DNA of 64,000 bases from Sinorhizobium americanum (GCF_001651855.1 NZ_LNQC01000053.1:62001-126000); one strand, 5' to 3'. Positions 26,341-36,109 are shown, counted from the first letter of the stretch. Numbers and translations: made by a program. Notes: generated by a model not told the origin, from the sequence alone.

Positions 26341-27518
26341 GCGACAAGCCTCGATTGGGAGAATCGGCTGAGGATTCCGGCGAAATCGTCGTCGAGCGCC
26401 TGCATGTCGAACTCGGCCTCGACCTTTCGCCGGGCTTCCCGGGCGATATGCTCGCATTCGTCCGGGTGCTCGGCGATGAAGCGCAGCCGGTCCGCCAGCG
26501 TCTCGACATCCCTTTCGGCGGCGAGAAAGCCGGTCTTCCGGTCCTCGATCAGTTCGGGGATGCCTGAATGGGTGGAACTGACCACCGTCAGCCCCGCGGC
26601 CATCGCCTCCATCAGCGCTACCGGTATGCCCTCGACATCGCCGTTCGCGGCAGTGACGCTCGGCAGCACGAAGGCGTGCGAGCGCTTGAGCCATTGCTTG
26701 ACGTCCTGGTGCGGAAGGCTGCCGAGGAACGAAACCTGGCCGGCAATGCCGAGTTCGGCGGCAAGCGCCTCGAGCTCCGGCCGCAGCGGACCGTCGCCGA
26801 TGATTGTGTAGCGCCAGTCGAGCGCCGGGGCTTCGGTGCGGAGCCTGCCAAGCGCGCGGAGCGCGAATTCGATACCCTTCTTCTCCGCCAGCCGGCAAAC
26901 CGAAATCAATTGCAGCGTCGCGCCGCGCCAGGATTTCCACGCATAAGGAATCTTTTCGAGGTCGATGCCCATATGGTGGACGGCGACTTTGGACTCTGGT
27001 GCGCCCGCCTCGATCAGCACGCGGCGGAAATAGTCGTTCACGGTCAGGTTCAGTGCGCCGTGCTCGAAAAGGTCGTTATAGCGGCCGAGACCCCGTTCCT
27101 TGAGCGGCACGCCGACATCGTAGCCGTGAAAGATCGTGACGATCGGCGGCGTCAGCCGTTTCCATTTCTTGAGCCGCGCCGCACGGGCGCCGTTATGGCC
27201 GAAATGGGCGACGATGACGTCGCATGCGTTCAATCTCGCGACCGAAGACATGTCGAGCGCGGTCGAGGCCTTGTCATAGAGTTTTGGCGGCAGTCGACCG
27301 ATCGCCGGACGCAAGCGCGCCGCCGCACCCCACCAATCGCGCGTCCGTGCCAAGAGCGTCGCAAGCGGTTCCTGCTGGCGATCGGCAAAATTGTACTCCG
27401 AGATGCCGTTGCAGACGACTTCGACCTTGAAGCCGCGCTGCAACAGGCCGGCCATCTGGCCGATGACGAAGGTTTCCGAAAGCATCGGAAACTGACCGAC
27501 GACGAATCCGACCCGCAT
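26337..27518 (-). CDS. Glycosyltransferase family 4 protein, colanic-acid type
   Basis: A 393-residue GT-B glycosyltransferase. The N-terminus MRVGFVVGQFPMLSETFVIG matches the WcaL/colanic acid-type GT4 group; the nucleotide-sugar site EGIPVALMEAMAAGLTVV (E-x7-E) is near residue 310. It adds a sugar to a lipid-linked polysaccharide unit at the cytoplasmic membrane face. It follows another glycosyltransferase by 6 bases and is coupled to the flippase gene by a 4-base overlap. Confidence 0.9.
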   Translation of the reverse strand: MRVGFVVGQFPMLSETFVIGQMAGLLQRGFKVEVVCNGISEYNFADRQQEPLATLLARTRDWWGAAARLRPAIGRLPPKLYDKASTALDMSSVARLNACDVIVAHFGHNGARAARLKKWKRLTPPIVTIFHGYDVGVPLKERGLGRYNDLFEHGALNLTVNDYFRRVLIEAGAPESKVAVHHMGIDLEKIPYAWKSWRGATLQLISVCRLAEKKGIEFALRALGRLRTEAPALDWRYTIIGDGPLRPELEALAAELGIAGQVSFLGSLPHQDVKQWLKRSHAFVLPSVTAANGDVEGIPVALMEAMAAGLTVVSSTHSGIPELIEDRKTGFLAAERDVETLADRLRFIAEHPDECEHIAREARRKVEAEFDMQALDDDFAGILSRFSQSRLVA

Positions 27519-27524
27519 GCCGCC

Positions 27525-28610
27525 TCAGGAGGCCTTGAGCTGGGCAGGGCGGCTCGCGGCGGCGCGTTCGAGCAGTTCCAGGAATGCCGCAAATTGCCGG
27601 GCGGGCTGCATCAGCGGCCGCTTGGCGAAGGTGGATGCGGCCTGCGACAGGCGCTGGTATTCGCTGTCGTCGCTCCAGAGCCTGCGAATGGCGCCGGTCC
27701 AGTCGTCGACCGGCGCATCATAGTCGAGCACGATGCCGCCTTCGCCGATCGCCTCCGGCAAGCCGCCGCGCCGCGAGCCGACCACCGGAATGCCGCTGCA
27801 ATGGGCCTCGGACGCCACCCGTCCCCAGGCCTCCTCCCATTTGCTCGGCGCAAGCAGGATCTTCGTGCGGCCATAGACGGTCTTCATGTCGCTGGTGCGG
27901 CTTTCCAGCCGGACATTTTTCAGGGGCGCAATGATCTTCTCGATTTCCGCCCGATGATCATCGGAAAGCTTCCAGCTTTCGACGAAGAGGAAGGGAATGT
28001 CCGGGCATTTTTCGGCGATCCGGACCGCCAGCTCGAAGCCCTTCTCCTTGTAGGGATTGATGAAGGTCACATATTCGCCGCTCGTGCGCGTCGTGTAGGT
28101 TTCGGGATTGATCGTCGGTGGGATGACCACCGAATCGATGCCGAATTTCTGCTTGTAGGCGCGGGCGGTGAATTCCGAATTGGCGATGTAATAGGCGGAG
28201 GTCAGTTCGCGCAGATCGCCGGCGAGCTCGTGGAACTCGACGTTTCTGAGATAGATCACCAGCGGCACGTCATGGGCCTGCAACGCCTTGCCGATCGGCA
28301 CGGATTTGTGGCACTGCACAACCGCGACATCGGGCTGCAGCTTCTTCACCGCAAAGGCAGCCGCCTCCCAGGGGTGCCAGGCACGCACGACCGGATAGCC
28401 GGGAAAGCTGTCCATGACGCCGCGTTCGCCGGACAACTTAAGCTTGACGCGCTGCTTGAAGCCGAACATGCCGTCGCCGAACAATGCGGCGAGCACGCCG
28501 GCCTCATGGCCGCGCTCGCGCAATTGCTGGACCAGGTGGTGGGTGCTCGACTGAACGCCGCCGCTGAATTCGGGATAGTAACCGTTTCCGCCGGCAAACA
28601 GAACCTTCAT
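27525..28610 (-). CDS. Glycosyltransferase family 4 protein
   Basis: A 361-residue GT-B enzyme. The N-terminal MKVLFAGGNGYYPEFSGGVQ is the donor/acceptor cleft start; TRTSGEYVTFINPYKEKGFE begins the C-terminal domain, and EEAWGRVASEAHCSGIPVV carries the conserved E-x7-E. ATG 28610 was chosen because AGGAG lies 8 bases upstream; the frame continues to 28688 without a ribosome site. First gene of the glycosyltransferase-glycosyltransferase-flippase operon for an exopolysaccharide. Confidence 0.9.
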   Translation of the reverse strand: MKVLFAGGNGYYPEFSGGVQSSTHHLVQQLRERGHEAGVLAALFGDGMFGFKQRVKLKLSGERGVMDSFPGYPVVRAWHPWEAAAFAVKKLQPDVAVVQCHKSVPIGKALQAHDVPLVIYLRNVEFHELAGDLRELTSAYYIANSEFTARAYKQKFGIDSVVIPPTINPETYTTRTSGEYVTFINPYKEKGFELAVRIAEKCPDIPFLFVESWKLSDDHRAEIEKIIAPLKNVRLESRTSDMKTVYGRTKILLAPSKWEEAWGRVASEAHCSGIPVVGSRRGGLPEAIGEGGIVLDYDAPVDDWTGAIRRLWSDDSEYQRLSQAASTFAKRPLMQPARQFAAFLELLERAAASRPAQLKAS

Positions 28611-29034
28611 ACGCTGTTCTCCTTCATAGAGACGTTTCGTCGTGACCGCTGACGCATCACCCGAACGGGGCGAGGCCGAACGCATCAACGCCAGAATGAC
28701 GGCAATTGTTGGGTCGGCCGGCGATGGGCCGGCGCAACCTGCGATTTCGAGGCGCGCTCGAGTGTCGCCGAAGCGACCGGCGCGGAGGTCGCCAAGGACT
28801 TGGAAGCCTGTTCATCCGGCCGCAAGAGAGTGAACCTCCACCGAGCTGGGTGACCGTGCTGCATTGCTGCACTGCAACAAAGACTGTCACGGCAGACGCC
28901 CATAGTCAATCGAGCCTCATCCTTTTGGGTTAGCTCGAAAGACGCAGGCTTGATCGGTCGGAACGCTTGCTTGACGCGGCAGCTCAGCGAGCTTCAAATC
29001 AGCCTATAAAGACCAAAAGACGGGATGGTGCATC
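28611..29034. other. 424-base gap without a recognisable gene
   Basis: This divergent region must hold the promoters of the glycosyltransferase operon and the molybdenum oxidoreductase. No reading frame, strong palindrome or promoter pair stood out. GC is high up to about 28850, then falls. Confidence 0.5.
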
Positions 29035-29697
29035 ATGGTCGACGACGAACCGATACCGGAGACGAAGCTGACATCCACCAAGCGGCGCTGGGCGGCGGAC
29101 GGCAAGTTCCTGACTGGCCGGATTGCTCGACCTGGGGCCGATCGCCTCCCGCCCGGTCAGCATCTCGTCAAGGACTGGCCCGTCCTGGACCTCGGGCAGC
29201 AGCCGCATATCTCGCTGGAAAACTGGCGGCTCGACGTGACGGGTGCGGTGGAAAATGCGGTTTCAGTCGACTGGGCTGCCTTCCAGTCGATGCCTCAAAG
29301 CGAGAGTCTCTCCGACATCCACTGCGTGACGACGTGGTCGCGCTACGACAATCGCTGGCAGGGTGTCGCGACGCGCGACCTGCTCGATCGGGTGATGCCC
29401 AAGCCGGAGGCGGAGTATGTGATGCTGACGAGCTTCGACGGCTATTCAACCAACCTGCCGCTCGCCGACTTCGCCGCCGAAGATGCTATTCTTGCGACGA
29501 CCTGGGAGGGAGCGCCGATCATCCGCTCGCATGGCGGGCCGATGCGCCTCGTCGTTCCGCATCTTTATTTCTGGAAGAGCGCCAAGTGGCTGACGCGCAT
29601 CGATTTTCGCAGCCGCGACGCGGCCGGCTTCTGGGAGAAGAACGGCTATCACATGCACGGCGATCCCTGGCGCGAGGAGCGCTATTCCGGCGATTGA
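29035..29697 (+). CDS. Sulfite oxidase-like molybdopterin oxidoreductase
   Basis: A 220-residue protein of the sulfite oxidase/MsrP molybdopterin fold. The molybdenum-ligating Cys is Cys97 in DIHCVTTWSRYDN, and GPMRLVVPHLYFWKSAKW is the conserved second half of the cofactor site. It lacks a signal peptide and the dimerisation domain, so it resembles the small cytoplasmic members whose substrate is not known. It stands alone between the polysaccharide cluster and ggt. Confidence 0.87.
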   Translation: MVDDEPIPETKLTSTKRRWAADGKFLTGRIARPGADRLPPGQHLVKDWPVLDLGQQPHISLENWRLDVTGAVENAVSVDWAAFQSMPQSESLSDIHCVTTWSRYDNRWQGVATRDLLDRVMPKPEAEYVMLTSFDGYSTNLPLADFAAEDAILATTWEGAPIIRSHGGPMRLVVPHLYFWKSAKWLTRIDFRSRDAAGFWEKNGYHMHGDPWREERYSGD

Positions 29698-29777
29698 GGC
29701 GAGAATCCCCGACTACCGTCTTGATCCTTGATGCTACAGTCCGGGTTCGAGAAGCGAATTCTGCCCAGGAGGAGAGC

Positions 29778-31520
29778 ATGCGCAATTCCGCCTTGAAGAG
29801 CCTGTCCTTCGCCTTGTTCATCGCATGCGGTACGGCCTTGCCGCAGATCGCCGCGGCCGCCTCGCCCGAGCCGGTCAAGGCCGAGCGCGGCATGGTCGTG
29901 ACCGCCCAGCATCTCGCCTCCGACGTCGGCGTCGAGGTCCTGAAGAAGGGCGGCAATGCCGTCGATGCGGCGGTCGCGGTCGGCTATGCGCTCGCCGTTG
30001 TCTATCCGACCGCGGGCAATATCGGCGGCGGCGGCTTCATGACCATCCGCTTCAAGGACGGCAGGACGACGTTCCTCGATTTCCGCGAGCGCGCGCCGCT
30101 TGCCGCCACCAAGACGATGTACCAGGATGACAAGGGCGACCTCGTCAAGGGCCTGAGCACCAACGGCTATCTCGCCGTCGGCGTGCCCGGTCCGGTGGCA
30201 GGCTTCGAATTCGCCCGCAGCCGCTACGGCACGCGGCCGCTGAAGGAACTCATCGAGCCGGCGATCACGCTGGCGCGCGAAGGTTTTCAGCTCGAGCAGG
30301 GCGATGTCGATACTTTCGACGGCAGGACCGAGAGGCTGGCCAAGGATCCGGCAGCCGCGGAGATCTTTCTGAAAGCGGGAAAACCGTTCGAGTTGGGCGA
30401 CAAGCTCATCCAGGCTGATCTTGCTGCTTCGCTTTCAAGCATTGCCGAGAAAGGGCCGGACGCCTTCTACAAGGGTGCGATCGCCGACGCGATCGTCAAG
30501 GCGAGCGCGGAAAAGGGCGGCATCCTCTCCAAAAAGGATTTCGAGCAATATCAAGTGCGCGAGCTCGAGCCGGTGAAGTGCAACTACCGCGGCTATGACA
30601 TCGTCTCCTCGCCGCCGCCTTCCTCGGGCGGTGTGATCATCTGCGAAATCCTCAACATCCTTGAAGGCTACCCGCTCTCCTATCTCGGCTATGGGTCGGC
30701 TGAGACGGTGCATGCGATGATCGAGGCGATGCGCCATGCCTATGTCGACCGCAACACCGCGCTCGGCGATCCGGACTTCGTCGACAACCCGGTCGCGAAG
30801 CTGACGGACAAGGCCTATGCGAAGGAGATCCGCGACAAGATCGACCCGTTCAGGGCCGGCGTCTCGGAGGCGCTGAAGCCCGAGGGTTTCGGCGAGAGCA
30901 AGGAAACAACCCACTATTCGATCATTGACGACGAGGGTAATGCGGTCGCCGTCACATACACGCTGAACGGCTCGTTCGGCGCCGGTGTCGTCGCGCCCGG
31001 CACCGGGATCCTGCTCAACAACGAGATGGACGACTTCACCGCCAAGCCCGGCGCGCCCAATCTCTACGGTCTCGTCCAGGGCGAGGCGAATGCGATCGCG
31101 CCCCGCAAGACGCCGCTCTCCTCGATGAGCCCGACGATCATCTCCAAGGATGGCAAGCCGTTCATGGTGATCGGCAGCCCCGGCGGAGCCCGCATCATCA
31201 CCATCACGCTCGAGGCGATCCTCAACGTCATCGACCACGGCATGAACATCCAGGAGGCGGTCGACGCGCCGCGCCTCCATCACCAATGGCTGCCTGACAA
31301 GGTGTTCATGGAGCCCTACGCGCTTTCGCCCGACACGCTGAAGCTGCTCTCGGCGATGGGCCATGATGTCGAGATCGACAAGAACTGGACGATCTGGGGC
31401 CAGGCGACCGGTATCCTCGTCGGTGGCGAGAGTCTCGCCGAAATCGCGGAGGGCGGCGGCGCCCGCTATAACGGCGCCGCCGACAGCCGCATCGGCGCCG
31501 GCGCGGCGAGGGGGTATTGA
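29778..31520 (+). CDS. ggt: Gamma-glutamyltransferase
   Basis: A 580-residue periplasmic gamma-glutamyltranspeptidase that removes the gamma-glutamyl group of glutathione and related compounds. A signal peptide ends near QIAAAAS. The enzyme is made as one chain and cut before the nucleophilic Thr377 in KETTHYSIIDDEGNAVAVTY, with the conserved GNIGGGGFM and GSPGGARIITITLEAI segments on either side of it. ATG 29778 is preceded by AGGAGGAG. Confidence 0.95.
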   Translation: MRNSALKSLSFALFIACGTALPQIAAAASPEPVKAERGMVVTAQHLASDVGVEVLKKGGNAVDAAVAVGYALAVVYPTAGNIGGGGFMTIRFKDGRTTFLDFRERAPLAATKTMYQDDKGDLVKGLSTNGYLAVGVPGPVAGFEFARSRYGTRPLKELIEPAITLAREGFQLEQGDVDTFDGRTERLAKDPAAAEIFLKAGKPFELGDKLIQADLAASLSSIAEKGPDAFYKGAIADAIVKASAEKGGILSKKDFEQYQVRELEPVKCNYRGYDIVSSPPPSSGGVIICEILNILEGYPLSYLGYGSAETVHAMIEAMRHAYVDRNTALGDPDFVDNPVAKLTDKAYAKEIRDKIDPFRAGVSEALKPEGFGESKETTHYSIIDDEGNAVAVTYTLNGSFGAGVVAPGTGILLNNEMDDFTAKPGAPNLYGLVQGEANAIAPRKTPLSSMSPTIISKDGKPFMVIGSPGGARIITITLEAILNVIDHGMNIQEAVDAPRLHHQWLPDKVFMEPYALSPDTLKLLSAMGHDVEIDKNWTIWGQATGILVGGESLAEIAEGGGARYNGAADSRIGAGAARGY

Positions 31521-31548
31521 CGCACCGCTCTCAATGATGGCGAAACAC

Positions 31549-31570
31549 CCTCTGGCCGGCAGGCCAGAGG
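31549..31570. repeat. Short palindrome, fragment of the RIME-type repeat
   Basis: CCTCTGGCC-GGCA-GGCCAGAGG is a perfect 9-base hairpin 28 bases after ggt. Its arm is also the outer end of the inverted repeat at 11981-12143, so it belongs to the same repeat family. Confidence 0.55.
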
Positions 31571-31634
31571 CGGTAGCAATTGCGACCACTTGTCCGTCCG
31601 CGCGTTGATCCCCTTAATCTCTATGAGTTTTCGA

Positions 31635-31657
31635 AATCCGCCATTGCATGGCGGATT
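31635..31657 (+). terminator. Hairpin before the siderophore genes
   Basis: AATCCGCCAT-TGC-ATGGCGGATT is a perfect 10-pair hairpin followed by ATTTTCT. It probably ends transcription from ggt before the iron-regulated promoter. Confidence 0.5.
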
Positions 31658-31677
31658 ATTTTCTCCTATCGGAAACA

Positions 31678-31692
31678 TGATTTAAATACTCA
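31678..31692. promoter_or_regulatory. Iron-responsive box (TGA-N9-TCA, RirA type)
   Basis: TGA-TTTAAATAC-TCA matches the IRO motif TGA-N9-TCA described for the rhizobial iron regulator RirA. It lies 81 bases before a TonB-dependent siderophore receptor gene, where such a box is expected. Confidence 0.5.
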
Positions 31693-31773
31693 ACATTGCT
31701 TGCGCGGCCGCCTCGGGGGACATCCGGGCGGACGATGGGCAGGCGCGTGCCTGGCATTCGGAAGGAGGTCACC

Positions 31774-33918
31774 ATGACATCGATATTACTCGCACAGAGG
31801 TTCGCCGCGACCACGACGCTCGCAGGCGCCTCGGCGCTCCTGGGCATCGCACTCGCGCAGGCCCAGACCGCCTCGCCGGGCACCGCGAACAGCGGCGCAA
31901 CGGCGCTGCAGACTCTGGTCGTCCAGGGCGGCGGGGCCATCGAGGGTGCAGAGGGTGTCGTCGAGACCGACGGCTATGTCGCCAAATCCGGCCGGACGGC
32001 CACCAAGACCGATACGCCGGTGGCCGAGACGCCCCAGTCGATGTCGACGGTCAGCCGCAAGCAGCTCGAGGACCGCAAGCCGCAGAACCTTAGCGAAGCC
32101 GTGAGCTACACGCCGGGCGTGCGAATCGGCCAATATGGCGCCGAACCCCGTTTCGATGCGTTCAAGGTGCGCGGCATCGACCTGACCTACACCGGCATTT
32201 TCCGCGACGGCCTGCGCCAGATCAGCAGCCCGAACGGCCTCTTCCGCCTGGAGCCTTACGGCGTGGAGGCGATCAGCATCTTGCGCGGTCCGGCAGCATC
32301 GATCTATGGCGCCAGCAGCTCCGGCGGCATTGTCGACATCATTTCGAAGCGGCCGACGGAGGAGCAGTTCCGGGAGGTCGAGATGCAGTATGGCTCCTAC
32401 GGCCGCATGCAGGGCGCCTTCGACGTCTCGGGTCCGCTCGACCCGGAAAACACGGTACTCTACCGGATTACCGGTCTTGCCCGCGACGCCCGCAGCGAGA
32501 TCAGCGCCATCAAGGATGACCGTCTCTTCATCGCCCCGGCCTTCACCTGGCAACCGGACGAAGGCACGAAGTTCACCCTGCTCGGCGAGTACATGGATTC
32601 GACGACGGGCGGCACGTGGGGCTACATCAACAACTACGGACCAGCCGGGTCGATCGGTGCCACGCCCGTCTATGGCGGCGATGCGCGCTTCAACGATTTC
32701 GACCAGGAGCAGGCGCGCATCGGCTATGAACTGGAGCATGAGCTTTCCGACAATGTGACGCTCTACCACAAGCTGCGCTTCTCCGACCTGTCGACGCAGC
32801 AAGAATGGGTTTTTGCGGACTTTCCGGGCATGGTGAAGGAGGACAACAGCGGCGTTGCTTCGGACAACTATCTGAAGACCGACTTCGAGACCGGCGCGCT
32901 CGACCACCAGCTCATCACCGGCATCGACTACAGCTACATGAAGTACAAGTCGCTGCAGGGATCCGGCCCGGATCTCTTCACCGACAGCTTCACCTATGTG
33001 CCCGAGCTCACCTACAAGGAGACCCAGCGGCAGAACTCAGTCGGCATCTACGCACAGGACCAGATCGAATTTGGTGCCTGGCGGCTGATGGCCGGCCTGC
33101 GCCACGACTGGCTGAACAGCGAGTTCACCACCGACAGTTCCGCCGGATTCTCGCATTATTCGCGCGACGACAGCGAAACGACCGGGCGCATCGGCCTCGG
33201 TTACGTGACGCCGTGGAATGTCATGCCCTATGTCAGCTACGGCACGTCCTTCGTCGCTAATCCGGGCGTGATCCTGTCGACCGGCGGAGTTTCCGAGCAG
33301 GCCGAGCCGACGATCGGCGAGCAATACGAGGTGGGCGTCAAATACGCGCTGCCAGACCACAACGCCCTCATCACCGCATCGGCCTTCAACATCGACCAGG
33401 AAAACGCTTCGGTCTACGAGACCTCGTCCGGCGTAAACCTGCTGCGCCAACTGGATATGAGGTCGCGCGGCTTCGAACTGGAAGCGTCCGCCTCGCTCGA
33501 CAACGGCTTGAGCCTGATCGCGGCCTATTCCTACAATGACGTCAAGATCACCAAGCTCACCGCCGAGACGGTGGGCAACCAACTAAACTCGACGCCCTAC
33601 CACACCTTCTCGCTCTGGGCCGATTACGAGTTCCAGAGCGGCACGCTCGAGGGGCTGGGGATGGGCGCCGGCGTCCGCTATCTCGGCTCCAGCTTCGGCG
33701 ATAACCAGCATACGCCGGTGCTCGACAACGAGGCGCGCACCTTCGTCGACGCGTCGCTTCGCTACGATCTCGGCAAGCTCAACCCGTCGATGGACGGCGT
33801 CCGCCTGCAGGTTAATGCAACCAACCTTCTGGACGAGGTCAAGCAGATCTGCACGACCGGCTTCTGCTACTTCGACGAGGGCCGCAAGGTCGTCGGCAGC
33901 CTGCGCTACCGCTTCTGA
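31774..33918 (+). CDS. TonB-dependent ferric siderophore receptor
   Basis: A 714-residue outer-membrane receptor. A signal peptide ends near ALAQAQ. The plug domain (residues ~75-190) includes PVAETPQSMSTVSRKQLED and ILRGPAASIYGASSSGG, typical of hydroxamate/ferrichrome-type siderophore receptors. The 22-strand barrel ends in GSLRYRF with terminal Phe. The ATG follows GAAGGAGG. Its stop overlaps the start of an RhtX-type permease gene by one base, so receptor and permease form a compact uptake pair, probably repressed by iron through the upstream TGA-N9-TCA box. Confidence 0.94.
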   Translation: MTSILLAQRFAATTTLAGASALLGIALAQAQTASPGTANSGATALQTLVVQGGGAIEGAEGVVETDGYVAKSGRTATKTDTPVAETPQSMSTVSRKQLEDRKPQNLSEAVSYTPGVRIGQYGAEPRFDAFKVRGIDLTYTGIFRDGLRQISSPNGLFRLEPYGVEAISILRGPAASIYGASSSGGIVDIISKRPTEEQFREVEMQYGSYGRMQGAFDVSGPLDPENTVLYRITGLARDARSEISAIKDDRLFIAPAFTWQPDEGTKFTLLGEYMDSTTGGTWGYINNYGPAGSIGATPVYGGDARFNDFDQEQARIGYELEHELSDNVTLYHKLRFSDLSTQQEWVFADFPGMVKEDNSGVASDNYLKTDFETGALDHQLITGIDYSYMKYKSLQGSGPDLFTDSFTYVPELTYKETQRQNSVGIYAQDQIEFGAWRLMAGLRHDWLNSEFTTDSSAGFSHYSRDDSETTGRIGLGYVTPWNVMPYVSYGTSFVANPGVILSTGGVSEQAEPTIGEQYEVGVKYALPDHNALITASAFNIDQENASVYETSSGVNLLRQLDMRSRGFELEASASLDNGLSLIAAYSYNDVKITKLTAETVGNQLNSTPYHTFSLWADYEFQSGTLEGLGMGAGVRYLGSSFGDNQHTPVLDNEARTFVDASLRYDLGKLNPSMDGVRLQVNATNLLDEVKQICTTGFCYFDEGRKVVGSLRYRF

Positions 33919-35162
33919 TGCTGCCGCGCGGCCCTTTCTCCGCCAACGTTTCGCCGGCCGTGGTCTTTCTCACGGTCGGCGGCCTCTATGTGGCGCAGAG
34001 CGTCATCGGCGGCCTGACCATGCTCGGCCTTCCGACCGTGCTGCGCAACCAGGGCATGCCGCTCGACCAGATCGGTCTCGTCTATCTCACCGTGCTGCCC
34101 TGGGCGCTCAAATTCCTCTGGTCGCCCTTTGTCGAGTGCTTCCGCCTGCCGCGCGTCGGTCGCAACCGGTCGCGCCTCATCGTCGCCTTCGGCGGCTCGC
34201 TCTGCGCCGCCGGCCTGGTGGTCATCGGGCTCACCGGTCTTTCGCCGCTGATGCCGGTGCTGGTCTCGCTCATCCTCGTCGCCTTCGTGACCTCGACGGT
34301 CGACATCGCCTGTGACGGCTATGCGGTGGAGACGCTCGCCAAGGAACATCACGGCTGGGGCAATACCGCACAGGTCGGAGGCGCCTATCTCGGCTCGGCG
34401 ATCGGCGCGGGGCTCTTCCTCGTCCTCGTCGACCGCTACGGCTGGTCGCCGGCAGTCTATCTCATGGCCGCGGTCGTGTTCCTGCTCGGTCTTCCCTTCG
34501 CCTTCGGGCCTGCGACGCGCAGCGCCGTCGAGACGCGCCACCATGCGCCGTCGCTCGTTACCGCGCTGAAGCGCCCGGCGGTCCGCAGGGGCCTCGTGGT
34601 CGCGGCGATTTACGTCGCGGCACAGAAATGGGGGCTTTCGATGCTCGGCCCCTTCCTGATCGACTATGGCTTCGATCTCGCCACAGTCGGCGTGCTGAAC
34701 GGCTTCGGCAGCATGGTGGTAGGGCTGGCCGGGGCGCTGGTCGGCGGTGCCGCCGTCCGCCTTTTCGGTGCGAATTTCGTGCTGACGCTGGCCATCCTTC
34801 TGCAGACAGCCATGCTTCTGGCCTTCGCCTGGTTCGATTTCACCGGCAGCGCTCCGACATCGATCGTGATCGGCGTTGCTGTCCTCTCTTCGTCGGGCGT
34901 CATGGCGCTCGGCTTCGTCGCCCTCTATTCCGAGTTCATGGGCTGGTCGGACCCCCGGCAGGCAGGCGTCGATTTCACCCTCTTCCAATGCGCGGACAGC
35001 CTCGTCAGCATGGTCGGAGGCGTCGGTGCCGGCTGGATCGCCGAGAGGTTTGGCTACTCCGCCTATTTCGGCATCGCCGCAGCGATCTGCTTTGCCGCGG
35101 CGCCTGTCATCTACCTGCTGATGCGCGGCCGTGCCACTCTCGCCACGGGCGCCGCACTCTAG
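33918..35162 (+). CDS. RhtX/FptX-like siderophore permease (MFS)
   Basis: A 414-residue major facilitator protein with about 12 helices; LPTVLRNQGMPLDQIGLVYL and LPWALKFLWSPFVE are typical of the AmpG/RhtX/FptX group. RhtX and FptX carry rhizobactin and pyochelin across the inner membrane as single proteins, replacing a binding-protein ABC system. The gene overlaps the receptor stop codon (TGATG), which supports this role here. It overlaps the convergent pcaQ gene by 4 bases. Confidence 0.88.
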   Translation: MLPRGPFSANVSPAVVFLTVGGLYVAQSVIGGLTMLGLPTVLRNQGMPLDQIGLVYLTVLPWALKFLWSPFVECFRLPRVGRNRSRLIVAFGGSLCAAGLVVIGLTGLSPLMPVLVSLILVAFVTSTVDIACDGYAVETLAKEHHGWGNTAQVGGAYLGSAIGAGLFLVLVDRYGWSPAVYLMAAVVFLLGLPFAFGPATRSAVETRHHAPSLVTALKRPAVRRGLVVAAIYVAAQKWGLSMLGPFLIDYGFDLATVGVLNGFGSMVVGLAGALVGGAAVRLFGANFVLTLAILLQTAMLLAFAWFDFTGSAPTSIVIGVAVLSSSGVMALGFVALYSEFMGWSDPRQAGVDFTLFQCADSLVSMVGGVGAGWIAERFGYSAYFGIAAAICFAAAPVIYLLMRGRATLATGAAL

Positions 35163-36094
35163 CCCTTGGCCGCCACCGCCTCGGCGGCCTCGCGGATCGT
35201 CTGCATCAGGATCGACAGCGGCAAGGACGGGATCGCGTCGGTGCGCATGGTCAAGCCCACCGGACCCTTTGTCTCGCTGGTGTCGATCGGCAGCGCCGTC
35301 AGCAGCCCGTCGTCGATGTCGGTTGCGACGACGCCGTTCGAGATGATCCAGATGGCGTCGCTCGAACGGACAAAGGCGCGGCCGAAGGAATCGGACACGG
35401 TTTCGATCTGGTTCGGCAGGCCGGCAATGCCGTTGGCGATCAGGAAGCGCTCGACGAAGGGACGGATGATCGAGGCGCGCGTCGGCATCAGCACCGGATA
35501 GTTGCCGAGATGCGCGAAGACCGACTGCTTGCCGGACAGCAGCGGATGATCGGCGCGGACGGCGAACACCACCTGCTCGGAATAGAGGTGCTCGAAGGAG
35601 AAGCCGGTCATCCGGTCAGGCGCGGCGAGCCGGCCGACGACGAGATCGAGGTCGCCGACGCGGAGCTGCTCCAGGAGCACGGCATTCTCGCCGGTGACGA
35701 TCTTGAGCCGGGCGCCGGTCTTCTCCTCGAGGAAGAGCGCGATCGCTCGCGGCATGATGCGTGTTGACACCGTCGGCAGCGCCCCGACGCGGATCGGCGG
35801 TCCGTCGCCGGAGCGCTCCTGCGAGACGGAATCGAGGCCCTGCCGCAGCGCCGTCAGCGCCGCGCCGGCGTGGCGCAGGAAGACCTCGCCGTAGCGGGTG
35901 ATCTTGATGCCGCGTCCGTCGCGCTCGAAGACCGAGACGCCCAGCACCTCCTCCAGTTCACGGATCGTCTTGGTGACCGCCGGCTGCGTGACGTTCAAGA
36001 GATCGGCGGCCTTCACGACGCTCTTCTGGCGCGCGACCTCGACAAAAGTCTGCAGATGGCGAAACTTGATGCGCGCGTCGATCATCGGAAACAT
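35159..36094 (-). CDS. pcaQ: LysR family regulator PcaQ
   Basis: A 311-residue LysR-type activator. The helix-turn-helix occupies residues ~8-65 (FRHLQTFVEVARQKSVVKAADLLNVTQPAVTKTIRELEEVLG); the rest is the inducer-binding domain. PcaQ activates pcaDCHGB in response to beta-carboxy-cis,cis-muconate or its lactone. It is divergent from pcaD, and a PcaQ-type box overlaps its first codon. The box may favour the alternative start Met4 at 36085. The 3' end overlaps the permease gene by 4 bases. Confidence 0.95.
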   Translation of the reverse strand: MFPMIDARIKFRHLQTFVEVARQKSVVKAADLLNVTQPAVTKTIRELEEVLGVSVFERDGRGIKITRYGEVFLRHAGAALTALRQGLDSVSQERSGDGPPIRVGALPTVSTRIMPRAIALFLEEKTGARLKIVTGENAVLLEQLRVGDLDLVVGRLAAPDRMTGFSFEHLYSEQVVFAVRADHPLLSGKQSVFAHLGNYPVLMPTRASIIRPFVERFLIANGIAGLPNQIETVSDSFGRAFVRSSDAIWIISNGVVATDIDDGLLTALPIDTSETKGPVGLTMRTDAIPSLPLSILMQTIREAAEAVAAKG

Positions 36095-36109
36095 AACTTA
36101 GGAGTTAAT
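36093..36109. promoter_or_regulatory. PcaQ binding box
   Basis: ATAACT-TAGG-AGTTAA-T is a symmetric 16-base motif that matches the published PcaQ site ATAACC-N4-GGTTAA apart from one base in each arm. It lies 69 bases before the pcaD start and overlaps the first pcaQ codon. Confidence 0.75.

Noticed and set aside
26568-28652. A 694-codon open frame on the plus strand opposite two glycosyltransferases.
   Set aside because: The two glycosyltransferases show complete family motifs, and the plus-strand frame has antisense composition.
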